A DNA stretch of 64,000 nucleotides from NCBI GenBank assembly GCA_963942565.1, contig OZ012685.1, positions 57,451,917-57,515,916 of the forward strand, read 5' to 3'. Of this stretch, positions 25,446-34,980 are shown piece by piece. A program made the position numbers and the translations under genes. The notes beneath the pieces are model-generated. The model had not been told where the DNA came from. It saw only the letters and a program-made list of their open reading frames with translations, and searched no databases. The first letter of the stretch is position 1; every line of letters begins with the position of its first letter. The DNA is from Maea johnstoni. Taxonomy: Eukaryota; Annelida; Polychaeta; Spionida; Magelonidae.

Positions 25446-25839
25446 TTTTATACTTTGTTTCAGATTATATTATAAAAGGTTACACTTTCCGAACGGTGCT
25501 TTACCGTTTCATCAAATCCTTAGACTACGAGACGGCTCCCAGACCTGTGCGGGAAAGGATGTCACACTCTAAATGTTCCGTCGTGAAGAGTGGATTGTAG
25601 CAGAATCTAAGGTGGTCGCCTTGGTCGTTTGTTTACCGTCGTCATGGATCAGACCGGTGTTTGTTGCAATCACGTGACGTTTCGCGCAAGTGGAATGATC
25701 CAACAGGGGAGACAGGTTGGCTAGGCGGCTTGTTGATCGATATCCCGGGATGCATGCAGCGCGTACCTGGGCGCCTTCTTTGACGCTGGCATGAATTATT
25801 TGTTTTATTTCCAAACTACATCGCAAATTTACGATGTTG

Positions 25840-26039
25840 CAGGGGTGAACGACATTTTCCCCGCTGTTTATCTGGAAAACAGCAGATTTTTTTTCGATTT
25901 TTTCCAAAAACTGCAGAAAAATAGGCAACAAAATATTTAATAAAAAATTCTGCTGTTTTTCAAAGCAGAATTTTTTTTTTGCTGTTTTGGCATAAACAGT
26001 GGAATTTTTTTAATATCTTTATTCTGCCGTTCACGCCTG
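25840..26039. mobile_element. hAT-like MITE with CAGGGGTGAAC ends
   Basis: Terminal inverted repeats are CAGGGGTGAACGAC and the complement of GTTCACGCCTG. The interior is an imperfect palindrome of A/T runs and aacagcag / ctgctgttt. The CAGGGGTG start resembles hAT ends, but no clear 8-bp duplication remains. A related, more decayed copy lies at 22579-22725 in a TEKT4 intron. Confidence 0.55.
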
Positions 26040-26902
26040 CACCGTCCTACACTTTCCACTGATTTAATGTTATTAAATTCGTTCTGTCGGCTCATAACGG
26101 TTAGATCATGGTGCAACAATTGTTAAAAATCCCCGTAAAAATCAAATAAGGGTTCCTTGGAAAAAGGTTATCCGAGGAGTATTTCAGCGAAAAAACTCAC
26201 TTTCATGCATCCAGGCATGAGCGTGAGTTTTTTTACCCGACTTCAATGGGTTTCACAAGGAGAGATAACCAACTGTCATGAAGACACTGCAGAATAAGAC
26301 TTAGTCTCCCTATCCGAATGTCGATCAACGGATACGCAACCAGCAAGTCTCGCTTAACAGCCTGGCTACAACTAACAGCCCAGATGTTCCACAGGATCGC
26401 TCAAGAGGTGCGTTCTGCGCATGTTGGTACGAAACTTTGTCTGTAATGTAAACAATATGAGAGCCCTCATTGTTTTTGTCTCGTAGTGACGTCACACTAA
26501 GTTTCGGCGAGATAATGTGTAGCCAGGGGTCTGTAATGGGTCTTATGACAATTGGCCTGTGGCGACGCTCCATGTGTCTATTCATCTAAGCTTTCGGTTA
26601 GGTCTGCCATGTTTTGTGTCAGATAAGTAAGACCGTTGAACACTAAGAAGAAATCGAAAATCTAAGACTAATTCAGATTACTAAAATATACCCAACATTT
26701 CCAGGGAGGTAAATGTTCGTCTGAGATATTCCCAAGCAATTTTTATGATGAAGCCCTCGCCAAAGTCGTTGTTATGTTAAGTGTTCTGTAAACTGACTTC
26801 AAAGCAGACAGTATGCATTCATTCACTGATGATGGCTGTGGAAGCTAACCTGGTTACCCGTCAAGGCATCACAACAGTCGCCAAGTGAATCACACACATT
26901 AA

Positions 26903-27099
26903 CCCTTATGCTGCTGGTGGCTAATTCGGCCAATACAAAATAATGCATTAAACCTGAAAAATGACTGAAACCCAGGCATATAGGTACTCATCTGATAGTA
27001 CTCAATGAGAACTATCTTATGAATACCAACAAGACAGGGTTTGGATGAAATCTTTGCATCTTTGTGCTTTTGACGAAAGTAGCCTCAGCATTGGAAGGG
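26903..27099 (+). mobile_element. TTAA-flanked piggyBac-type MITE, family 1
   Basis: TTAA|CCCTTATGCTGCTGGTGG ... TAGCCTCAGCATTGGAAGGG|TTAA. The whole element is an imperfect palindrome (gggtactcatctga / ccaatgagtaccaac inside). Other copies: 8878, 31530, 45096, 54658, 56784, 62030. Confidence 0.85.
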
Positions 27100-28072
27100 T
27101 TAAAGGACATTGCCGAAGTTGTTACCGCTCCCGCCATTCGACTCCCAGAACACATTCGTCCTGGAGGATGGATAAGATTATCGGGAAGTGACGGCAGATG
27201 TCACCATGTATTTTGAACAATGGGTATGGGTATTTGGAAATGAGAATAAGTATATATGAAGTAACGAAAGTACACCTCGTGATACCATATATATTTTTTT
27301 GGTGGGGGAGGGGTATCGCACCATATTAATAGGGTATATTCATATAACAGTATGTCCCAGCAGACTGGTACAGACAACAGCTGGGGTACCCATTACGGCT
27401 GGTACAAAGCAGTGCAACACATCTTGTTTTCCCCACGTTTTTGTTCAATTTAGGCTATTCAAAAATAGTTTTTTGATGACAAGTTAAAAAAAATGTACTC
27501 ATTGTACTTCACCAAGCATTACTGTGCATAGGAAGTAAAATACATTTTGAGTGTATATTTTATCATCTATTCAAAGGACTGATCTATTCCAGCTGTTTCC
27601 TACCTAGAGCTCCTGACTCCTTTCAACATTGCCCACTATCAATGTTATCTGACCCCTTCGTTTTGTTCTGCAATTCAGAATTAACATTTTATGGTCCCTA
27701 AGGAGAACCCTTTCATGCTTTAATCATGTTAATAGACAGCATAAAAGTTCAAGAGTTTTACCATTTCCTGCCATACACCTACCGCATGGCTGATCATGAC
27801 TGAGTTTTAGTTCACTTGATTTTCTGTGGAGAGATGGATGACTCTCAATCACAGAATGCAATGCCTCAACTACAGCAATTTCTGAAAATACGTGGTATTA
27901 TCTGATTATAACCAATGGTTTGAGGAAGCCAACCGTGGTATCTCTGTGCCAAGCTGCAGTTACCACTGGTACTGATGTAGATCCTGATGGAGTTTTAGAA
28001 AATGTTGAGGAAGTTGTAGCAGCCAAGCTAGAAACAGGGGATGGAGACTACCTCATGAATCCTGGATTGCTG

Positions 28073-28891
28073 TCAGGCACAGTGAATCTCAGCATTCTTC
28101 CTTAATTCTTCAGATTTGATATTTTCTCGCACTGAGCTATAAAGATTATTTTCAGTGTTCGTAGATGATTGATGTCCAGAATGCGAAATATTCAATAAAA
28201 TGTCAGCAGCCTCTCTTTCTTGTTCACTATGTAGGGGTTCACGCCTATTACATATTCTCTTTTTCGGGGGTAGGGTTGGATTTCTCTGGGCTGGTCGTTT
28301 TCTGCTTCTCTTAACTGTGTCCAGAGGATTAGCAGGCAGGGGAGCTGGATATTCTTTGGTGGGACCCGTTCCCTCAAGCCAGTGCTATCAACAGGATAAA
28401 AAAATCAAATCAACTATACCGCCTGGTGCAGGTCTTTGAGTCAAAAAAGCACTGGGAGGTCTGAGTAATTAGAGATGACATTTTAGCAGGGTTAATTTTA
28501 GACAAATATCACTAGTAAATCAACATTATGACTAGTATGATAATTGAAAAAGATAGCACTTAAAAGTTATATTCAAGTAGTATTAAAAAGAATATGGTTG
28601 CTGTACTAATATAAATTACTACATGGTGAATAGAGACTACCTATCTCAAATTTATGTATTTTTGTGAATAAATGGTTAACTTACCTTAGAGCATACATAT
28701 TTGTCTGGCGTTATCTTTGACACATTAAGTTGTTCATGGGGCCTGCCACACATCTTGATCCATTGCAGACAGTCTTCCATCCTTGATTTGGGCTTTGGGA
28801 AGCAGTGGAATGTAACTCCCTCCATGTGTGGCCTATCGTCATATCTGCTGTCGCTATTACACCTTCCCCAAGAACATCTTTTAGTCCTCAT
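28073..28891 (-). CDS. THAP-type zinc-finger protein
   Basis: Predicted DNA-binding protein of 172 residues in two exons (28891-28685 and 28384-28073), joined in phase 0 by consensus splice sites (donor GTAAGT, acceptor gatag). The join rebuilds the THAP C2CH signature: CSWGRC at the N terminus, FHCFPKPKSRMEDCLQWIK with the invariant Pro and Trp, then KYVCSKHW (C-x2-H split across the intron). After the finger come PTKEYPAPLPANP, a basic segment KRSRKRP...PPKKR that looks like a nuclear signal, and a Ser/Asn/Glu-rich tail ending HCA. THAP domains descend from P-element-type transposases. This short host-like gene has no transposase core here. The frame could be longer if a further 3' exon exists. 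Confidence 0.82.
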
Positions 28892-29080
28892 TATGGTTTA
28901 TTAAAAATAAACTACTATCTGGTAGAGAAAAGCAGTAATATGAGTAAAATACTTCGGTGCCAGGGAAATGCTTGCTCACTCCAGTACAGCAAGTAGTGGG
29001 ACTGGCAGGGCGGCTGGCAGCACAATAGGGGGTTGTTTGTACCAGCATCCTTGTGGCCACATGGTCAAGTGGCCTTATTA

Positions 29081-29341
29081 CAGTGACGACATTTAATTCC
29101 TGTAATAAATGCACGGGCAGCCGGGGCATAATACGAGACCGCATGCCCGATTGCCACCCAGTTTCCTGTGCATGGTCGCATGGATGACCTCACAGTTAAA
29201 CTTAGCTTTGATTCGTAAGCTACGTCGGTCATTAATTGGTGTGCTTGGCTTATTTCTTTTGACATGTTACGTGACGTGTTTGTACAACCAAGCACTGGCA
29301 GACGTCCGGTCGACTGGTGCAGGAATTAAATGTCCGTACTG
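29081..29341. mobile_element. Tc1/mariner-like MITE
   Basis: TA|CAGTGACGACATTTAATTCC ... and the complement CAGTACGGACATTTAATTCC at the right end, followed by TA. Length is 261 bp with about 22-bp inverted ends. CAGT termini with a TA duplication are typical of Tc1/mariner. No transposase frame inside. Confidence 0.6.
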
Positions 29342-29451
29342 TATATGAAGCATTCCTATTGTTGGCCGACGTACCATTGTTGCTTATATAATGGGAGCGG
29401 CATGAACGTGCAAAACTGACAATTTTTTCCATAAATAAAAATGGACATTCC

Positions 29452-29453
<2 letters not shown>

Positions 29454-29483
<30 letters not shown>
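29454..29483. repeat. (GT)n microsatellite
   Basis: About 15 uninterrupted GT/TG dinucleotides. Confidence 0.95.
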
Positions 29484-29488
<5 letters not shown>

Positions 29489-30629
29489 GGTGGATGACGT
29501 TTTGAGCCATTCAAATTAACTAATAAACCATGTTAAAGGATTGGGGTTTTTTCGACGCTGCTTAATGAGTTATGACAGGCTGATGGGTAAAAAGAAGGCA
29601 ATTATGTATATGCATAATCAATTTAGAAACATTCTTATTCCTTCTTCATTTTTTTAAACACATATTTTGAATAAAGATGAGATACCTAACCCTCTGTATT
29701 AATCTTTTCTCCAAAATTATGAAAAATAGTTTGTCTGTCCATATATTTATGGACCAGAGCTCTGGTTAATAGCACCATGCATGATTTTATCAGTGTTACA
29801 ATTTGCTCGGTATCTCATTCTTCAATTCCAACTTTATTCTTTATTTATGCGATCTACAAATATATTTGCGAACGTAGAGAATACATCCTTTTCCAGCCGG
29901 CAGAGCAGTTTCAATAGCTATACATTCTCCGGGCTACCAAACGGGTGAAGTCGTTTAACAGTTAAAATGCGTCAACAAATTTATCAACAAGAGCACAAAT
30001 ACATCCTTTTTATTGATAAATGAACTAATAAAGAACGAAAAGGAAACACTTCTGAAAGATGTCAAGCGATTTATTTTCGGAGCGGGCGATCGTCGTGTAG
30101 CTGGCGCGAAAGTCGGGAATAACAGTTTTTTTATTCATCCAGCGGGAGGAATAGTTATAGTCGGCGGTTAACTGGTTAATGTGAAACCCACAGTTAACCT
30201 GCCCTTACCAATTTTGTTTGCAAAAAAAAACCAAAAAACAAACAAAACAATCACTCATACCTCTGTAGCAAAAAACTACTTCAGACTATTTTTTGCAATT
30301 AATTATCAGATAATGAGTGACACATCGCCCTTTATCAGTGTAATTCTCGATGCTGGTGGGTCAACGGTTGTCAGGAATTTTGAAATTTCAGTTTTTCTTC
30401 ACTTTTTTCTGACCTACTACATTTCCTTCATACAAAATTACGTTCATAAAGATTGCGTATTTATCATTCTGTGCACGAGCTACCCAGGATGAGTGGAAAA
30501 TAAAAATAAAGCGCATCTTCTCTAAACTGGCTACTTTTGGACGAACAAAGATGAATCTCCAGCAAAAGACTGTCTGGAACACCCAATTATTTTACATTTT
30601 ATTTAGTTTTGTCCAAAAAGGTGTAAGGG

Positions 30630-30860
30630 GAACTGCCGTGGCCTAGTGAATACAATGCCTGGCTCCCAAGTATGAGGTCGCACTTCAAGTCTCCTCTTGA
30701 TCCCCATCAGCAGGTTTGCCTGGTTGCTTTGTAAGTGTGCAGCATTGTGTAGGGCTGCCTATGGTGCCCTTGCAACAAAGCTCTACCTGGTTATCGGTTT
30801 CAACCTTCTTGTGATTTTTATCTAGCATTTCTGTACTTTCAAATGTTCTCTATTAATATC
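30630..30860 (+). mobile_element. tRNA-derived SINE (head recognisable)
   Basis: The segment gggaactgccgtggcctagt carries an A-box-like TGGCCTAGTG, a ggctcccaag anticodon-loop-like part and a B-box-like acttcaagtctcc. The cloverleaf is broken and non-tRNA body follows, so this is a SINE rather than a tRNA gene. Its right border is uncertain. Confidence 0.45.
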
Positions 30861-31384
30861 CTGCGAAGGGTACCATAGGTTTTTAAATTTTGACTTTGTG
30901 TTCCAAAGTTTGGCAATCTAGAAATTGAAAAATACACTTATTTCTCATTATCGACATGAATCTGAAAGAAGTGGTCACTTAATTTGAAAGGATCAAAAAG
31001 ATGAGATACCTCTCCCTCTGTATCTATCTTTTCTCCACATTTATGAAAATTTGATGTTCGTCTTTATGGGCCTGGGCTTCATGCTTTTAATAATTTCTAC
31101 TCCAGAAATTTTAACCTTGCTGGGAGGGTAAATATGTGATACATAATGTGTTTTTCACTAAAAGACCTTTCAAGCAGTATATACTTTGTAAAGGCTTTTT
31201 CATCAAATAAACTAGGGTGTGGGAAAACGACTAAAGAAAATTGACCACATAGGCAACTTACCTTTTTTGGGTTGTAAATGAAAGGTTACCTAGAAATAGG
31301 TGTTGAAATATCCTTATCACTTAATGTTAAGTAATAACATAAAAAGGGGGAGGGGGTCATCAGTCATATCGCAAACGGTAGTGC

Positions 31385-31905
31385 CACTTTGGCGCCACCT
31401 ATATTGACAGCATGACTGATGACCCCATTTTTTATTTTAGATATTCAAAAGGGACCTGACAATTAAACCTATGCAAGGTTTATTAAAATTCTAAATGTGG
31501 GGTATTTTTTAGATGGACTTACAATTTAACCCTTATGCTGCTAGTGGCTTATTTGGCCAATACAAAATAATGCGAAAAGCCTTAAAAATTACTGAAACCC
31601 TGACAAATGGGTAATCATTTGAGAATACTCAGCGAGAGCTATCCAATGAGTACTAACATGACAGGGTTTGAATGGTTTTCAAAGATTTTTACATTTTTGT
31701 ACTTAGGACAAAAGTAGCCTCAGCATTGGAAGGGTTAAGATTTGAGATTTGCAAATCTAGTATTAACTTGGCGCCACCTATATGGATAGGATGCCTGGTG
31801 ACCACCCTGTCTTATTTTAGATATTCAAAGGGGAAATGAAGATGATAGCTTATGCAAAGTTAAATGGAGTTCTAAATGTGGGGTATACTTCAGATGGATT
31901 TTAAG
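31385..31905 (+). repeat. Direct duplication separated by a MITE
   Basis: Segment 31385-31525 (ttggcgccacctatattgac ... attctaaatgtggggtat) recurs at 31757-31905 (ttggcgccacctatatggat ... gttctaaatgtggggtat). The TTAA MITE at 31530-31734 lies between the two copies. Confidence 0.75.
31530..31734 (+). mobile_element. TTAA MITE family 1 copy
   Basis: TTAA|CCCTTATGCTGCTAGTGG ... CAGCATTGGAAGGG|TTAA, both flanks intact. Confidence 0.85.
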
Positions 31906-32440
31906 TTTTAGATGCCACTGTCACCTTGTTGAATACCATACTATGCCTTTAACCCTTGTGAGATGAAGTTGTAATTTTGTCCACAAATGTCTGATGCCAA
32001 ATTGTAATTGGGATTGTTCGTCAAAATCCAGTACCAGATTGTTCATGTTTGATTTAATTCCATAAGCTTAGTACAAATCGAGCACAACATTTTGACATTT
32101 AATTGCCCAACTTTCAAACCATGTAGGGGATCTTTTAGATTGGCGAGCCAATCCCTTCTTTTAATGAATTTGATTATCTCACATACATATATTCGTGCAG
32201 CTTTCTCTAGATTAGTGTTCCTACAAATACATACATGTGTGTGTGTGTGGCATTGGAAAGGTTAAACATTTTTTTCAGAAGATGCCTGTATAAAAGACTA
32301 GCTGGACAAATACTAGCTGAGTCACTGACTCTTATTTTTATTCACATACATGAACTCTGCTAAGTCATATTATTCCATAATAATTGGACAATAAATATAT
32401 TAAGCAGTGATTGAAAAAAAACATGATTTTGTTTTACTAA

Positions 32441-33555
32441 ATAGAACTTGTTTATTTCATCAACAGATGGTAAACAATAAGTATGCAATGTTTAGTAATA
32501 AATTAGTAAAGGATGAATCACCAAACACTAATACCTGATTTTGATTCAATCTGAATTGCTTCTCATGGCTAAGTTGATACTCTACATGGTTTGTAATTTT
32601 TGTATCTTTTTCATGATGACAAGTACTTACATGTCTCTGTATTTACATGTACTTGTATTATATCTTACTTAATCTTGGTGCTTATCAATCTCTTAATTTT
32701 TTTTGCTGTCAGACAGTTGATCACTAGGACCTAACATAGCTTTCTTAAATTTTGTCCTTTAGAAATATCTTAATCCTAAATAACAACCCAATTTCATCTG
32801 TTTTACATAGCAATGAAAAATGGTCAGCCCTTAAAACTATTTCATATCTATAATAACCAACTGATGTAGCAAAACATTTTAAATTAATCTTTTATTCACC
32901 GGGTGTACAAGAGTAGCAGAGGCTCAAATTACAGATTTTTTAAACATATCCTACTAACTCTTCTTTTCCTAATCAATGACAACAGTTCAAGTTCCTAACT
33001 GTGCACTTAGGTGCATTCTTCCAAAACTTAATACCTTTACTCATAAGGGAAGCATCATAATATGGAGCAAAAACGAAATATCTGTTTACACAGGCTGGCA
33101 AAAGAAATTCAATTTCTTAAAATTGTACAATTGATGATCCTTACTTATTCCTTAGCAATAATTTGCAGTCAAAATTCCTCAAGCATATTTTTCCATACCA
33201 AAACACATTGCATTAATAAAATAGCAAAAATGGAAAAACTTTTTTTATGGTGTCACTAGTGTTTCCAATGCCCATTTACCTAAAACAAAAACAGTCATCT
33301 GACATTGGCAGGTGTCCGAGAAAGAATCATTCCTATTGTGGTCAGACTTTGTTTTGCAGTTGATAGGCATTTTAAAATGGGTAAACATTCAGCCAAATTT
33401 GATAACAAAGACAACCGCTAGTCTATATGAACAGTCAGATTGTAGTAGACTTCTTCAAGTGGGACCAGTCTATGAGATGTGCTCTATGAGAGGTGCTCCC
33501 TTGAGCAAAATATTGCCTACTATTGAAAACTTCAATTCAATATCACAGGGAAAGG
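32441..33555 (-). promoter_or_regulatory. UQCC4: Probable UQCC4 3' UTR
   Basis: Minus-strand AATAAA signals (plus TTTATT) lie at 32891-32896 and 32451-32456. The sequence is AT-rich and carries no other gene. Which signal is used is not decidable here. Confidence 0.35.
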
Positions 33556-34428
33556 TTATGATGTCACTGCTTCTGGCTTGACAGCCTCCACAACAACTGC
33601 TGGTTTCTCAGCCTTTTCCAGTCGAATCTCCTTTAGTCGCTCTTCTAGATCCTTAATCTCCAACCCATTTTCACGGTTGTACTTAATCCTCTGTTCTATT
33701 GTCTTCTCTTCTAGTCCAGGTATCCTTTCATAGAGAGTAATTCCAAGGATTTGATCGACGTCATTTTCTTCCCGAAGAACACAGAAATAGATAAGGAAAG
33801 CAGCCACACTTGCTATAACACTGAATGGCTGGTACCAAGGTACTTTATCTGTATTGGGACCTTGGAAGCTGTGCGAGGCCGACCAGCCATGAGCCTTGCT
33901 GGTGGAGTACCGGATCGGAGGTTCTTCACTGGAGCCTTCTTTGGCTTTTTGGCTAGCATTGCGCTGTACTGTCTTGGATGTTCTGAAGTGAGGAGAAAAA
34001 AACATGGAGTGAAATAAAGATGTATGCAAAAGTAAACATTGCTCAATAAATTATTAACCATTTAATAAAGCTATACCTCTAGTTGCTAAGACATCAGGAG
34101 TGTGATCATCAACTAATGTGGGCATAATTTCCCATTTGCTGCTGAAACATAAACAACTGCCATCTGAAAGGTGAACACCTTCTCATTAACACAGAATCAA
34201 AGGTGTTCACAACTCTGATATTTCACTGACACTATATTACATATCTACAGACAGTGTTACTGTAACTTCCAAATTCTACCCACACTACAGATAAAATCAT
34301 TTTCTTCTGTTGCTAAATAACTTGCTGAACAATATTTCTCCTCCCAAAAATGTTTACCTTGAAAGTGGTCTGAATAGAAGGGCAATTTGTTGTTTGCTTC
34401 CCCTCACAACCTTGAGTAGGGAAGACAT
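33556..34428 (-). CDS. UQCC4: UQCC4/CCSMST1-like mitochondrial inner-membrane protein
   Basis: Two exons, 34428-34358 and 33982-33556, joined in phase 2 (AG|A); 165 residues. The N terminus MSSLLKVVRGSKQQIALLFR has Arg/Lys and no acidic residue, as in mitochondrial presequences. Then follow the family block PPIRYSTSKAHGWSASHSF, a PWYQP motif, one hydrophobic helix at about residues 77-93 (FSVIASVAAFLIYFCVL), and REENDVDQILG, which matches the vertebrate LR.E.E.D.W..Q pattern. The C terminus is a charged helix longer than in vertebrates (human about 132 residues). Known role of the family: assembly of respiratory complex III. Divergent from TOP3A, with starts 453 bp apart. The alternative upstream frame entering from the intron (MHTSLFHS...) is judged to be intron read-through. 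Confidence 0.85.
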
Positions 34429-34881
34429 GATTGCAGCCCATGTAGAGTTGCTTGGCTTATGAAACTAATGCTTCAATGGTCGAACGATTGGAATTACCCT
34501 TTGAACCGAATACAACCTATATCTGCGCCGGACGGCGACTTATCTATTATAAATCGATCGTCAGATACATATGGCAAAGAGTCGTTACAAAGTGTTGGAG
34601 TTTTATTTTCATCAACAAAACATAGAATAAGCAATTTTATACAAGAATAATAACAATAAAATATTCACAACAGTTTTTCTAAGATAGTTGCATTTTGTTA
34701 TTACCTATGTACATACTGTAACATTTTGTTATTGTCGTAAAATTACCACAAATCAGATGAAGTATGGCTGCCGAAAGTTGACGGTGATCACGTTTCTTAC
34801 AAACATTCATCATTTAAAGTGCATAGCTGTTGTTCAACTTCGGAGGAAAGTTATGTAAACGGTGTAAGGTACCTAGTATTC
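34429..34881. promoter_or_regulatory. Divergent UQCC4/TOP3A promoter region
   Basis: Only 453 bp separate the UQCC4 ATG (minus) from the first in-frame TOP3A ATG (plus), so the two genes probably share a bidirectional promoter. An ATG immediately followed by TAA (34853-34858) lies 24 nt before the TOP3A start and would act as a start-stop element if it is within the mRNA. No clear TATA box for either gene. Confidence 0.55.
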
Positions 34882-34980
34882 ATGACCTGGATCAGTGTCA
34901 GGTTCTCAAGGCCGACCTTTAGCTATTTAAAATGCTTGACTCGTGTCTGTAGAGGCTACGGCAAGAAAGCGGGAAAGATG
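34882..34980 (+). promoter_or_regulatory. TOP3A: Alternative start sites of TOP3A (mitochondrial and nuclear forms)
   Basis: The first in-frame ATG (34882) has a poor context (T at -3, A at +4). It begins [18 protein letters not shown], basic and free of acidic residues over the first 32 positions, like a mitochondrial presequence. The second ATG (34978, Met33) has A at -3 and G at +4 and starts [12 protein letters not shown], at the catalytic domain. This fits leaky scanning giving mitochondrial and nuclear products, as is known for human TOP3A. Confidence 0.65.

Larger units (their letters stand above)
25446..28072. other. Intergenic region: TEKT4 upstream side and THAP-gene downstream side
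   Basis: No further gene is supported. It holds a hAT-like MITE (25840-26039), a hairpin (26194-26234, aaaaaactcactttcatgc over its imperfect complement) and a TTAA MITE (26903-27099). Antisense to 27880-28072 there is a short open stretch that could be an extra 3' portion of the THAP gene, but no splice arrangement is convincing. Confidence 0.5.
28892..32440. other. Intergenic region between the THAP gene and UQCC4
   Basis: No protein-coding gene is supported over 3.5 kb. Contents: a Tc1/mariner-like MITE (29081-29341), a (GT)n microsatellite (29454-29483), a repeated segment (29670-29790 and 30998-31095, both with aagatgagatacct...ccctctgtat), a tRNA-derived SINE head (30630-30710), and a direct duplication (31385-31525 and 31757-31905) separated by a TTAA MITE. 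Open frames here carry no recognisable motif. Confidence 0.5.

Noticed and set aside
30181-30582. Open frames on both strands in the intergenic region
   Set aside because: No motif, no splice context, AT-rich composition as in the surroundings.
30630-30710. tRNA gene
   Set aside because: A- and B-box-like motifs exist, but the acceptor and arm stems do not pair and the terminator context is missing; better explained as a SINE head.
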